Source: Limanda limanda
Lineage: Eukaryota > Chordata > Actinopteri > Pleuronectiformes > Pleuronectidae
Direction of reading: 5' to 3'
Assembly: GCF_963576545.1 (NCBI RefSeq)
Contig: NC_083645.1
Coordinates: 5,977,430 to 6,041,429, forward strand
Length of the DNA stretch: 64,000 nt
Below, in pieces: positions 40,041 through 51,420 of this stretch. Position 1 is the stretch's first letter, and each line of letters opens with the position of its first letter. Position numbers and translations under genes: made by a program. The notes under the pieces are model-generated. The model searched no databases, was not told the DNA's origin, and saw only the letters and a list, made by a program, of their open reading frames with translations.

Positions 40041-41636
40041 TCAGGAAGAGGTAGCGTCGGAGGTTTTCATTATGACACTTGCGCGCATCTCATGGGTGTG
40101 GCTGGTCCCCGGAGACACGAGAGAGTTCTGGCTGTAGGCCGACGTCCAGCCGTCCGTGTGGTAGCTGATGAGTGGGTCTGGGTCCCGCATGCTGGTGACC
40201 CTGAAGTTCGGCTTGTTGGCGGTGACGAAAGTGGCCATGCTGGGAAGAGAACATGTGGGAACTCTGACGACTGATGTGCTGTAGTCCCGCCTCCAGACTG
40301 CACTGATACCCTTTTAAAAATAGGAGAGAACATGAAACTCCTTAGAATACTCAACACAAAAAGCTGGGGCTGAGACACGTTTGAAATTGTGTGAACTATC
40401 ATTCAGCAAGACAACATTTCATTTCACCAATACACAGATGATACACAATTATATCTCATTTAAACCACATAATCTAAACAATCTAAATACATTTCATAAC
40501 TGTTTATCATCTGTCAAGGACTAAATGGCAGCAAACTTCTTTAGCTTTAAAAAATGTATATGTGGCTCAGAGCATCAAAATGTACAGATACAATCTTCCA
40601 TTGGTTTACTTAGTACAAATGTTGAGTTTGTGGCAAAGAACCTTAGGGTAACATTTGACACCCTTGTATTTTTTGATCAAGATAAGATTAAATTATTATT
40701 TAATATTGTAATGAATTAATCTGAAAAATTAAACACCAAAACCTATAACCACTGATAAGTAGCAGTATTGGTGTGTGTGTAGATAGGGACAGGCATGTGT
40801 TCACTGTGGGTACAATGTACTACAAAAGATCAAGCTTAGGTCAGTCTGTTAATATTTGACAGTCGCAGTTCCTGACAAGGCCCTCCCTTGTCAGCCTCAC
40901 AACATTACAGGAAGAAAATGAAAACACACTTGTCAAACACACACAGACACACACAAACAGACAGAGACAGACACACACACACACATACAGACAGACAGAC
41001 AGACAAACAGACAGAAATACACACCCTGTTTTACAGTGAGGTTGAACAGGTGAAAACCTGTTTATCTAAAGATCAGAGCAGGTAATCATTTTATCATCAC
41101 TCTCTCCTTTGTGTATTTGATTGTGTATGACGGGAGACTCACCTCTTTGGTGTCTTCTGTGTCACTGTCTGTGTCACTGCCTGCAGAAATGAACACACAT
41201 ACCGAGTTGCAGTAATAAATCAGTATTCAGGAAATATATCAGAGACAGAGAGGGCAAGAGAAAGAGGAGGAAGTCCAGCGAATCTTGACTTAAATTGGGA
41301 AACCATATCAACGTGGCGGTTACGTAGCATTGCACTTTTCTACTGTCAAAACAAAAAACTTTACTCTTTTATTTCAATATGACAGAGTTTCATTCTGCTG
41401 TTCCAACTTTTCAGTTCAAACACAGCTTCAAAGAGTCTGATTACAACAATGTTGTCAGCCACAATTATTGCTGTTAACAGTGGTTACTTTTTTCCACTCT
41501 CAGTTGGTTTGCCCACAATTTTCTGCGCTTCAGATAAGATCTGGTAACAGTGATCAAGAAGCCAGTTTATTTTAGTTGGATTGTGTAATAACAGGAGATG
41601 TTATGACGTCAGATTATCGGGTCACCAGCTGAACCA

Positions 41637-41667
<31 letters not shown>

Positions 41668-44600
41668 AAAACCACTTGCCCACATCCAACTGAAGCTTTA
41701 TGTATAAACATTATACTATTAACATAAATATGTGCACTTGATGCTGCTGTGGTCAAAATGGTGTTTCAGAAAAAGCACAACAGTGTAACCTGTTCATGCA
41801 AACTCTGGTAATAAAATGTGATGTGTGTGTGTGTGTGTGGTCTCACCGCAGCATGAAGAAACAGGGGAGATTTGGAGCGGGTACGAGTGGGAGGAGCTAA
41901 CCGTTTGCTCCTCATTCTCAGTGGTTACTTCAATTGTCTGACAGACGAATGGCAGCTGCTCGCTCGTGATCACGTGGTCTTCCATTGAGCTGTGAATGGC
42001 TAAGAATGGTAACAGAGGTTTTGTTTTAATAAACTGAACATGCATGCACACTCTGATCCGACACTGTAAATGATCTACTGATAAAATGACAATAACATAG
42101 ATCTATCCACTGCTGTAAGACAAAGAGTTATGATATTTATTTCCACAACATCTAATCTGAGACAAGTTTATTTATTCTAATCTGACTGAGAGCCCAACCT
42201 GTGCACCCCAATCTTGGGGCTCATCAAGGCCTCATATCAAACAGAGAAAAACGAGGTCTCTTCCAGTTTCTATAATTGTTTCTAGACAGCTGAACACAGT
42301 TCAGACGAATGGTTTGACTCAGAATCAAATAGATATTTTGTGGAGGATTTATTTAACACACAATATGTCTATTCAAGACAACACCAGACATTTCACTTCA
42401 ATAACCTACATGCCAGTTTTTGGTCATTCACCACTGTAACTACTCTGCTGTGGATATACGGAAATATCCCTGTGCAATTAATAGCCTTTTTTTTCCTTTA
42501 TTGATTTTGTGGCAACTTATATTTCAATGCACAAAAATTCAGGTCTTTTTGTGCATGTTTTTATTTCATTCAATGAAATTTTTTAAATGCAATTCTAATC
42601 TAGTTTCTGATGTACTGCACTTTGAAGTGTCCCTGTGATTGAAAGGAGCAATGCAAATTAAAATTTTCTCCAGAGGCATTGTATGTGTGAACGCAAAAGT
42701 CCAAGTGAGGGCATCTGGACCTTTTGTGTACTTTCTTCACCTGGCCCAAAGTATAAAAATCCCCAGAAAGTCGGCAGAATCCGATGTGAGTGCACAGCAA
42801 GGGATCCCTGCCGGATTCACTACGAGCGAGTAGGGGGGTTGATTGTGCTTCAATAACATAGCCGATGCAAACTCTAAATAAAAAAATTGAAAACAATCTC
42901 TCCGGGTAAAAAGCAGAGACATACACATAGAAAACACAGACAAAGTTGTCAAGAGAGTTTATGGTGATAGAGCCAACGCATTTGTCGATGTGATGTAAAC
43001 AAAATCATGTGATCTCCACAGCGGGATGAATATGTTACTTCTTGCCACTGTCTGCTGCACCACCCCTCACATGAATCCTGCATATTACATGTTGCTGTAG
43101 TTAATGCGAACAGTAATCCTTCAGCTGTGTTGTGCAAGTGTGAAATCAAAACGGACACAATTCCCTGGAGATTCTGTCTGAAATAGCTTTAGTAATTATA
43201 GTAAAAAGAAGACACTGGTGTTGTACCTGAGGCACTGTCCATCACTGTTGACTCTATGGGTTCGTGCTTGACCTCTTCCTGTTTGGAATAGTCGATAGGT
43301 CCAGCATGAGCTTGGAGAATTCTTTCTGGAATCTGAGAAGGTACCTGAGGGTGAGAAGAACAAAAAAACTGTAAAAGGTTGATTATGGAAGACTGATATG
43401 ATCAAATGTACCATAACGTACCACTGTGTGTGGAAAAGGGTCAATTAAATTAGAGCCTGACCGATTTATCGGTGGGCAGATACTTTCACAATAGCTGTAT
43501 TTTTATTGATGATATACAGAATAAACAAGGCAGATCACATGTACGTTTATGTTTTCAATATTTTTTAAATAGACTTATTGTCCAAGAAGTGTTTTTACAC
43601 CCTTATATCAGTATGGGCACACATCCCGAGTAGGGGGCTCCATATCATAGTCATCAATCTGCCATCAACAACTGTATCAACACTTAAAAACTTAAATAAA
43701 AACATGTTACTCAAACTTCTACACAAACAAATGTTCTCAGTCAATGTTTACACGCCCATTAAACTATAACATACTCTGTATTGTTAAGCTTATTTATTCA
43801 TTACATTTTAACTGTGATTGTGAGAAAGTCCAATAAGGCAATTCAGTAGCTTTGACATGAATATCTATGAATCTTTAAATATAACAACAAATAACATTTA
43901 GTGCCAAGTAAGACCTGGATACCAGCTTTTATCCAGAGCATTTCATAAATTAAACTGAGCCAACAATACAACATTAACCGTCGAATATCATCAAAGCATT
44001 CATGTTCATTATTCTACATCATAAGTCCACGCCCTTCCGTTTATGATATTCAATACTCTGAGCCGTTTGAGAGGTTGTGGTTGGAAGTTAGCATTTCTGT
44101 CACCGATTTTTTAAATGGTCGTTAATATTTGTGGTCTTTTGATAAGTTATGTAAAAATGTATGTTCTTCAAGGTAAAATACAGTATTAGTACAGTTAGGC
44201 AATGATTTTAGATTATATTTTTAATTTGATGTGTGTTCTCTATTACTTTCTGCTAATATGATCATATTATTATATAAAATGCAACTAGTAGCTATTGGTT
44301 TTACTTTGAATTGCTTAAACATGTGCATTACAGAGAAACAGAGGTAGATACGTTAGATACTGAGGAAATCTGCTCCCTCTGCTACGAATTTCAGAAATTC
44401 TTCGATCTGCTTTGATACAAAAGCAACATTTCTGGGTAAATTAAATATTCCTATGACGCCTAATGTCACCAGACCAGTTCCCGCAAGTTACAGTTAAATT
44501 GCAAAGACTGGGTGTGAAATCAGAAACTTTTCTTCCGTGGTGTTTGTATTCCCTATCAAGCGTCTGCTCCTCTGCAATGCTGCTGCTAATGGTCACCACA

Positions 44601-46095
44601 ATCCGAATATCAAATGGTTCTGAAAAGGTTATTTTAAAGTGTGGAGAGACCAAATAAAGACAGTTTTGTGTCATTTAGATAAAAGCTGCCTTATCCTGCA
44701 AGTGTTGTTGTTTTCATGTGTGATGTGGGAATTTGTCAGTTTATCTACCTCTTTATTTTCCTTGGGCCTCCCCTCTTTGTCGGACTTCTTCTTTCCTAAG
44801 TAGACAAACACACAGAAAGACATAGATTATAAAGATCATTTTTAAAAACCCAAATTTACAACTGGTCTTGAATGTCTTTAATCAGTCAATATGGAATTAA
44901 TAGTAAGTACATTTTAAGGGAGAATGGTCACTTTAACCAAACCAGGTTAAAGAAGAGCAGCAGCACTCACCTTTCTTCATACTCCTCTCTGTGGAGGAGA
45001 GCATCTTATAAACTCTGAAGGCGTTAGTTCCCTTCTTGATGCTCTTATCCTTCACTTCCTCGATGTCTGGCAGACTGTTCATGGCACAGCGGAAATTAGC
45101 CTTCCACGTCTTTGGGTCCGGACGGTCTATGCCTGGCTGGAATTTACCTGAGCAAAAACACAGGATTATTCTGATTATTGTTATTACAGAGATGCCTTTT
45201 TGGTACACTTGGCTAACATCATGAAGAAGACATTGCCACTTCAGGCAGTTTTACATGAATCCATGATACCAGTATGTATGGCACATAATGGGGACCAGTT
45301 TTAAACTATTAAGTTCAAAGCATTATTTCTCATTTCTTAAATGCCCGATCAATTCAGTCATTGGTCTTCAAACTAAGTGGGTGCTCATTTGAAATACTTT
45401 CTTCAGAGAAATTAAAATAAATTATTTCATCATACTGCTAATTTCCATACAAAAATATGAATTAATACTTTCTCTTTTCATTCTGAACTTTTTGAATCTT
45501 TCTTTGAACACAGGGACATCCTTCTGACAAGAGTTTATCTACGTTTCAACATATTATATTGTTCTCCTGATGTGATAAGGAGGTGTGTGAATTCCTGTTC
45601 TTACAGAAACCCTGTGCGCTTCCTTACAAAGACCCAATACCTGAAAGTCCTGTGGTCTAATTGAATGGGACAATCCATGACAACGTGATTTCTTACTTGA
45701 AAACAGGATGCGAATCGAGCGTTTCTGTCATTTGAAACAGAACTGGTGTAGTGGACATGAAAATAAAAGGCCACTAAAAAGCAGAAGCAGTGAGTCTTTA
45801 GGTAAATCTTTGTATTACCAGTGTGTATGGCCCATTTCATGAAGAGCGGTGCATCTTTCTCCAGGTCCCAGCCATGGCGCGCAGCATGCATCCACGGGAT
45901 CTGGAAGATTCTCTTTTCCTGAAAACATTTACATATGCTCAGGTCATAATTCAGTTTTTCAGCTAGTAACATTTCTGCATGGTGGATCGCCACACCAAAA
46001 TCTTTACTGCAGCAATTAATTATCGCACATGTGACCAAAAATGTATGAAGTACAACTACAACTATTCCCTTGTTGCACCAGTGTGCCAAACATTG

Positions 46096-46160
<65 letters not shown>

Positions 46161-46264
46161 TGTGAGTGCTCATTTACCTTATTAACCCATTTCAGCCCTG
46201 GTATCTGACATGAGTTTATTTGTTCCTCCAGCCACGGTCGCATCCTCATCCTCTCTACTGGCAT
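40041..46264 (-). CDS. irf2: Interferon regulatory factor 2
   Basis: Transcription factor that binds interferon-stimulated elements and usually damps IRF1-driven transcription. Eight coding exons with GT-AG sites: 46264-46178, 45918-45819, 45147-44971, 44795-44749, 43344-43227, 41999-41847, 41180-41143 and 40310-40041. They sum to 990 nt (329 aa, against 349 in human), in phase throughout. The N-terminal IRF DNA-binding domain (about 5-113) keeps the tryptophan set W11, W26, W38, W46 and W58, plus '[20 protein letters not shown]'. The C-terminal half keeps 'VEVTTE'-like '[10 protein letters not shown]', '[10 protein letters not shown]', '[10 protein letters not shown]' and '[10 protein letters not shown]', which fit IRF2 rather than IRF1. 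The start is MPVERM with a consensus acceptor six bases upstream. The 3' acceptor of the last exon (TTTTTAAAAG) is chosen by phase and is the least certain join. casp3 lies upstream on the same strand, as in other vertebrates. Confidence 0.96.
40918..41022. repeat. CA/GACA-rich microsatellite in irf2 intron
   Basis: Mixed 'acacacac' and 'acagacag' units between the last two irf2 coding exons. Confidence 0.9.
41638..41663. repeat. Poly(T) tract in irf2 intron
   Basis: About 25 T in a row on the plus strand, which is poly(A) in irf2 pre-mRNA. It may be the tail of an old retroposed insertion. Confidence 0.9.
43450..43560. repeat. Fragment of a 'gaccgatttatcggtgg' element
   Basis: The phrase 'agagcctgaccgatttatcg' is a recognisable start of a dispersed vertebrate DNA element. 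Only a short piece is present in the irf2 intron. Confidence 0.4.
44971..45147 (-). CDS. irf2: irf2 recognition-helix exon
   Basis: This 177-bp exon has the same length as I recall for the mammalian counterpart. It encodes '[20 protein letters not shown]', '[19 protein letters not shown]' and '[19 protein letters not shown]'. It holds helix 3 of the IRF domain, whose Arg and Cys side chains contact the GAAA core. Confidence 0.96.
46099..46160. repeat. (TG)n microsatellite in irf2 intron 2
   Basis: About 60 bp of TG on the plus strand, so (CA)n in irf2 pre-mRNA. It lies within about 20 bp of the 5' splice site of the first coding exon. Confidence 0.97.
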
Positions 46265-46270
46265 TGTGGC
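46178..46270 (-). CDS. irf2: irf2 first coding exon, donor beside a CA repeat
   Basis: Acceptor TTCACAG at 46277-46271, leader GCCACA, then ATG at 46264. It encodes 29 residues ending 'GLKWVNK'. The donor GTAAAT starts at 46177 and is followed after a few bases by a CA dinucleotide tract on the transcribed sense strand. Confidence 0.95.
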
Positions 46271-46544
46271 CTGTGAACACACAAACATATATTTATGATT
46301 ACTGGGGTTACTGTATAATTATAATAGCTTTATAACAATAATGAACAACAGGTCCACTTCTTAATTTTCATCTCATAAAATACCGCTCTAAAATGAAATT
46401 GTGTAATCATGTCCGTAATTGCAGACCTTTAGCCCACTCCTATCATATTATCTGTATATGGTAAACATTTGAAATTAAATACTTAAGAGGAAAGAAGAGC
46501 GAGAACCAAAAGAAGATAACGAATACATCAGGCCGGTTGGAAAA

Positions 46545-46592
46545 CAAACTTCACCCACCCCACCCCACCCACACCGGGGCGGGTGAAGTTTG
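46545..46592 (-). promoter_or_regulatory. Hairpin with G-quadruplex motif in irf2 intron 1
   Basis: Perfect 12-bp arms CAAACTTCACCC (46545-46556) and GGGTGAAGTTTG (46581-46592) enclose a loop. On the minus (sense) strand, 46570-46554 reads GGGTGGGGTGGGGTGGG: four G runs with single-T loops, the arrangement associated with very stable parallel quadruplexes. The plus strand is the matching i-motif C tract. Confidence 0.7.
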
Positions 46593-47297
46593 CAGTGCGC
46601 CAACGCAGTGCCTGCTGACATGAGGACTGAGCTCCCTAACAGGTCAAACAGGGTGACAAAATATCATCCCTTTTTATTAAGGGCAAGGTTGAAACTTCCA
46701 GTTGCTTGATACAAACAGTCTGACTACAGAACGCTGTCTTTACTGGCCAACATTGGATTTTATATTCGTATGGTGGAATTAAAAAACACACTATGTATTC
46801 ATTTTAGGGTTGAAATTAATCAAAAGGTCATTGAATCAACTGCAAAGTCCCTGTCAAGTAAAATACAATTTTTATTTTTTTATTTATCGTATTCTGGTGT
46901 TGTTAAAGCCAAAGTGATATTGACAGACATTTAATGTCTTTAAAAAACATTTAAACTACACATGGGGAACATATATATTGAAGTAATTCTGTGTTCACAT
47001 GTTGCATGTTATTTTGCCTGTTGTCTCTGATGTGTTGTATTATTGCTTTTATTTGTCTTCTATTATCAATGTTTTTGGAAAGGTGCTGTATAAACAAAGG
47101 TATTAGTATTATTGCTATCATTGGATTCAGAAAAGTAAATAAATTACAATAGGCCTTTAAGGGTTAATAACTAGTTCAAACAGCTACAAACTGTGTATTA
47201 CACTTAAAAACATAAAAAGCAGTTTTTAAGGGTAAAACTGTAGTACTTTGGTGCCACTCTAATGGTAGTTTTGGACCTAACAAATAACATTGCTTAC

Positions 47298-48060
47298 CAC
47301 TCGACCACTCAGAGAAAGAGAGTTTTATTTCCTCAATGTGTGAAAAGCGTTTTATTTCTGAGCTGCAGAGCAGAATCCGACACAACAGTAGTTCGGTTCC
47401 CAGGAGGTAAATAGATCTGCAGCTGGGACATCAACACAAAGTGACAGCAGTGGTTGTTGTTGCGTACGATCCCGGTTCTCCTCCACTTGTTAGTCAATGT
47501 TAGTAACACGTTTAGTTCGCGTTAAAGAAGGATGCAGTCCAAGTTAACCCGCCCCGTGTTGTCGTGCTGCTCCCAAAAAGAAACAACAACCGAGGCAAAA
47601 GTGAAAATAAACTCTAGTACCGAGTCCACAGAACTGGTCGCACTTTCACTTGCACACGCAGAGAGAGAGAGAGAGGGAGAGGGAGCCGTCATGTCCGCGG
47701 CAGGACGGCGTGAATATGCGGAAATGAGTCGGTACCTGTTCGCTGAGGACGGCCTCTGTAGCTCCGGGCTCCCGCTGACACACCGACGACACCAGCCCGA
47801 GTCTCACGGCTCCACTCCTGTCCCGGACTCACACACAAAGTGCAAAACTAAAGTGTGTCCGCGGCTCTGTCTGTTCGGCAGCGGAGAGCGAAAGCAAAAC
47901 AGCGGAGGGAAGCGGGGGCTCGCGCTGGAAATCCCCCTCCTGCTCTGGAGCGCCGTCGCGGAAGTGTCTGCGGCCGCGTGCGCGATTCACCGGAGAAGCT
48001 GAAACGCGGAGAGGAATCACTCCGCTCTTCTTTCCTGCGACTGCGAAAACAAACCGAAAC
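47298..48060 (-). promoter_or_regulatory. irf2: CpG-rich irf2 promoter and non-coding first exon
   Basis: The block at about 47460-48060 is much richer in GC and CpG than its surroundings. A good donor, GTG|GTAAGC on the minus strand, ends a probable non-coding exon at 47298, and the next acceptor is at 46271. Within the block, minus-strand GCAAGTGAAAGTG (47653-47641) matches the AAGTGAAAGT type of IRF-binding element. A second GAAA-rich cluster is at 48045-48066. The transcription start is not determined. Confidence 0.65.
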
Positions 48061-48314
48061 CGTTTCGTTATGCCGTGTTTCATTTCTATGGTTATTTATG
48101 CGTGCACATGATGTTACTGTAGTGATACAAAGCTTAAATTAGTGTGTAAAGTTTCGCATGTATATAATATAAATATATATATTATAATAAATAATTTAGA
48201 TAATTTTTTAAAATCTATTTTTGCCAACACGTGAATTATATTTTGTAGTTAAACTGGCAATAATGACAATACTTTTTTCATATTAGCAAACCAAAATATT
48301 CTCCTGCCCAAAGT

Positions 48315-48390
48315 AAAGGGATAGTTCACCCAAAAATGAAAATTCACTCATTTTCTACTCACTACTATGCTCTTGCCCAAGGGGCACATG
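48315..48390. repeat. 'gggatagttcacccaaaaat' DNA-element fragment
   Basis: This phrase, continuing 'gaaaattcactcattttcta', is among the commonest terminal sequences of non-autonomous DNA transposons in fish. The other end was not found. Confidence 0.7.
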
Positions 48391-48519
48391 ACGACCTTGG
48401 CAATGCTCAGCAGAAACTGCAGCTATGCAGCATGCTACCAGAACTAGCTATGCTACCGCGCCCCCTTGGCCAATAGCTTGTGAACACTGCTCCAGAGGAG
48501 GACATCCGTGGACATCTTG

Positions 48520-48800
48520 GCTAAATTATTATTATTATTAAACATTTATTTCTAAAGCACATTTCTAAACAGCTGTTTCAAAGTGCTTTACAAAGAGGAC
48601 ACATAAAAACAAGTAAAGAAAACCTCAAGAAGCTCACTGATACAAAGTCATTTCAAAACAGAGGCAGCAAACTACATTATACAAAATCTAAAATCAGAGA
48701 AAGCAGATAAAATAATACAACATAATTTAAAACTAATATGGACCTATCCGTCTCAAACAAAGCTAATCTTAAACTTAACTAAACTGAACTAATAATGACC
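48520..48800. repeat. Dispersed repeat family B, copy 1
   Basis: An ATT run is followed by 'ctgtttcaaagtgctttaca', 'aaagaggacacataaaaaca' and 'aaagtcatttcaaaacagag'. The same order of motifs recurs at 49.74-49.92 kb. Confidence 0.6.
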
Positions 48801-49234
48801 ATAGCAAAAAAGAGTTGTCATGTGTAGTCCCAGGACAGATATACTGTCACCCTAAAAATAACATGAAATCAAAACTAAATGACCTTCTATTATTTTATTT
48901 TACAGCCTCTACATTATATGGCCAGTGGAGGAGCAGTAGGACTTAAGGCCTAAATATCCCATTGAGATTGTTCAGCTGACCATATGGGTTTTAAGTGGCT
49001 TCAAATTTTGGTGTTTTGTTATTTATTTTATAGCCTGCATCTTTTAATTTAAACTTGTTGGTACTTTTGTGATTTATAACCTATGAAGAGTTGCTGCTCC
49101 AGCACTTCTCACTACTAAATGTGTGTTTGAACAGACTACACCACACTTACTCACAAAAAGTGTGAACTACGTGTTCTGGAGAAAACACAGAGGATCTTTG
49201 GGCTGGATTTCATTTTCACTTCCTCTTCCCTCTG

Positions 49235-49250
49235 CACCCCCCCCCCCCCC
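49235..49250. repeat. Poly(C) tract
   Basis: A run of about 14 C flanked by other C-rich sequence. Confidence 0.9.
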
Positions 49251-49324
49251 CTCGCCCCCCGCCTGTCCGGCCTCTTTCTGCGCAGCTGATGCTGGAAACG
49301 AAACCAGAAACTTAAAGCTACACG

Positions 49325-49530
49325 CGTGCGTGTGTGTGAGTGTGCGTCAGTGTGTGTGTTCCTGTACTTCTATCTTTGTGAGGACCATTTTAAGCATAGA
49401 CCCTACCGACTGAGCACATTTGGACCAGTCCTCACTTTTTCAAAGGGCAGGTTGAGGGGTAAGCCTTGGTTTTAGGGTTATAATTAGGGTTTAGATAACT
49501 CACTAAGATTAAAGTACAAACATAGTTAAT
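49325..49530 (+). repeat. 'gtgaggaccat' dispersed repeat, second copy
   Basis: A GT-rich start is followed by 'cttctatctttgtgaggacc', 'tcctcactttttcaaagggc' and 'ggttttagggttataattag'. It matches the unit at 18.8-19.1 kb. Confidence 0.7.
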
Positions 49531-49739
49531 GAATAAATATTCAAATTAGTCGAGATTGATTTTTTTTTCCTTTTTTAGCTTAAATGTTTTTCAAAGACAA
49601 AAAAAAAATCTAAATCAGAATACGATAAATTGATACATTTGAAGTGAAATATTGTTTAATCACACAGAAACGGGGCAGTTTAACAGTTCAAATACAGGTC
49701 ATGAAATCAATGCACAGAGGTTAATGGCTCATTTTCATC

Positions 49740-49925
49740 TCTTAATAATAATAACAATAATAATAACTTGATTATTATAGCACCTTTCCAAACGTCCGTT
49801 ACCAAGTGCTTCCCAAAGAGGATTAAAAAGAGATTAAATAAAAACATAAAAGATAAGAAGTTGAATACAATGTCACTTAAAAGCAAAGTCAAATTATATA
49901 GTACAAAACCTATAATCACATGCAG
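49740..49925. repeat. Dispersed repeat family B, copy 2
   Basis: 'attattatagcacctttcca', 'accaagtgcttcccaaagag' and 'acaatgtcacttaaaagcaa' align in order with the copy at 48.5-48.8 kb. Confidence 0.6.
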
Positions 49926-50486
49926 CAACTCTTGTATCTACTTGATCTTTTACATACACATTATAAATAAAATACACAGCTCTCATCCTCTTACAGTCAC
50001 AATACTATATAAATCATTAGTCATTTATGATAACAATAACAATTTACTATGAGTAAACAGTTTTCGAAAGAAGAAGCAGCAGAACAGTTTCCTTGTTGTG
50101 TTTGATGTAAAATGCACTTTGGTCATAGTTTAACCACACCTCTATCTGCAGGACATCAGGTCAGGAGGAGAAGGAGGTGGAAATAGCTGCACTTCACACA
50201 TAACTGCCCCACACACACACTTAAGCTGGGACTGGGGAGAGGTCTGATAAACTATCAGTGAAAGTTAATAGTTCAACAGAACACTCTCTCTCTCACATGC
50301 ACACGCACACGCAAACACACCCACACACGCGTGCGCACGATCACACATTTCCGATTGTCTCAACAGACAGGCTGTTCTATGGCATCAAGGCCCACAGTAT
50401 TTCTCTGGCCTCCTCTAGTGTTTTTGTATTTAACTGCAGCCACTTATTTATAAACCCACTCTGGTAAAGTGTTAATCATTCATATA

Positions 50487-51420
50487 CCCTGCTAAAACAC
50501 GAAGGGAACACTTAATCATCAGTATAACATCAAGTCAGTTAAACTTCAGGGATATCAATCTGTCCTTTTAGGAAGACCAAGTGATTTTGAATCATATCAG
50601 ATGTTTTGGTGTAAATGTGGCAACAGGTGCAATGGAGGCAAAAGCAAGACAAGCCCCAAACAGGGAATGGTTTTACAAGTGGTGACCAGAGACAGCTGCT
50701 CTCTCTCCTCATCCTTCCAGACTGATACTTCTCTAGTCTTGTGTTCTGCTGGTGTCCTTGTCAATACTGATACCATGAGTAAGTACCTGCAGCCCAACCA
50801 GGTTAAACAGGTATTCCAGCTCCTCCAGAATGGCACATCCATACTTGCAGCCACAATAAGCTTTACTGTCACTCCCGGCAAAGTCTCAAGAGCATGGAAG
50901 AGACACCAGGCGACCAGCAGTTACACGAGGAGAGCTCCTTTTTGTGAGAAGGAACAGGAGTCCTACAAAATGAACTCCAGCAGCCTTTAACAGACCCTCA
51001 CGTTCCCCTGACCTAAAACCGATTAAGAATGTCTGGGACGTTATGTATCTGTGCATCCGCCGCACCAAGTACAACCACAGAGTGTCCAGGAGCTCACTGA
51101 TGCCCTGACCCAGGACTGGGAGGAGATCTCCCAGGTCACCTTCTTCTGACTCATCAGGAGCATGTCCAGACGATGTTAGCATTGCATACAACCACACAGA
51201 GACCGTACACACTACCGAACAAACTAATGAGCTGTTGGGATGAAAATTCACACAAGTTGAATCAGCCTGTGATTTAAAATGTTCTCTTTGATTTCGGTGG
51301 GATTTTGATTCCAGCCCTCAAGGGGTTAATGGTTTTGGTTTCCATTGACCCTTCTTACATTTTTTTTGTTAAATGTACTGTGTGACGATATCTAAGAACC
51401 ACGTGGGACTGTGAAAGTGG
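50487..51420 (+). mobile_element. Internally deleted Tc1-like transposon
   Basis: The left end 'gaagggaacacttaatcatc' and right-end sequence 'tgaatcagcctgtgatttaa' plus 'ttgattccagccctcaaggg' match a widespread fish Tc1-like family. At 50772-50930 the frame encodes the N-terminal helix-turn-helix of the transposase ('LQPNQVKQVFQLLQNGTSI', 'KVSRAWKRHQATSSYTRRA'). At about 51000-51050 it jumps to the end of the DDE domain ('SPDLKPIKNVWDVMY'). The central catalytic region is missing and the C-terminal part is frameshifted, so it cannot encode an active enzyme. Confidence 0.85.

Noticed and set aside
47532..48142. Plus-strand open frames of 156 and 95 codons in the CpG-rich block
   Set aside because: High GC content lengthens chance frames; the block is best explained as the irf2 promoter/first exon on the other strand, and the translations show no domain.
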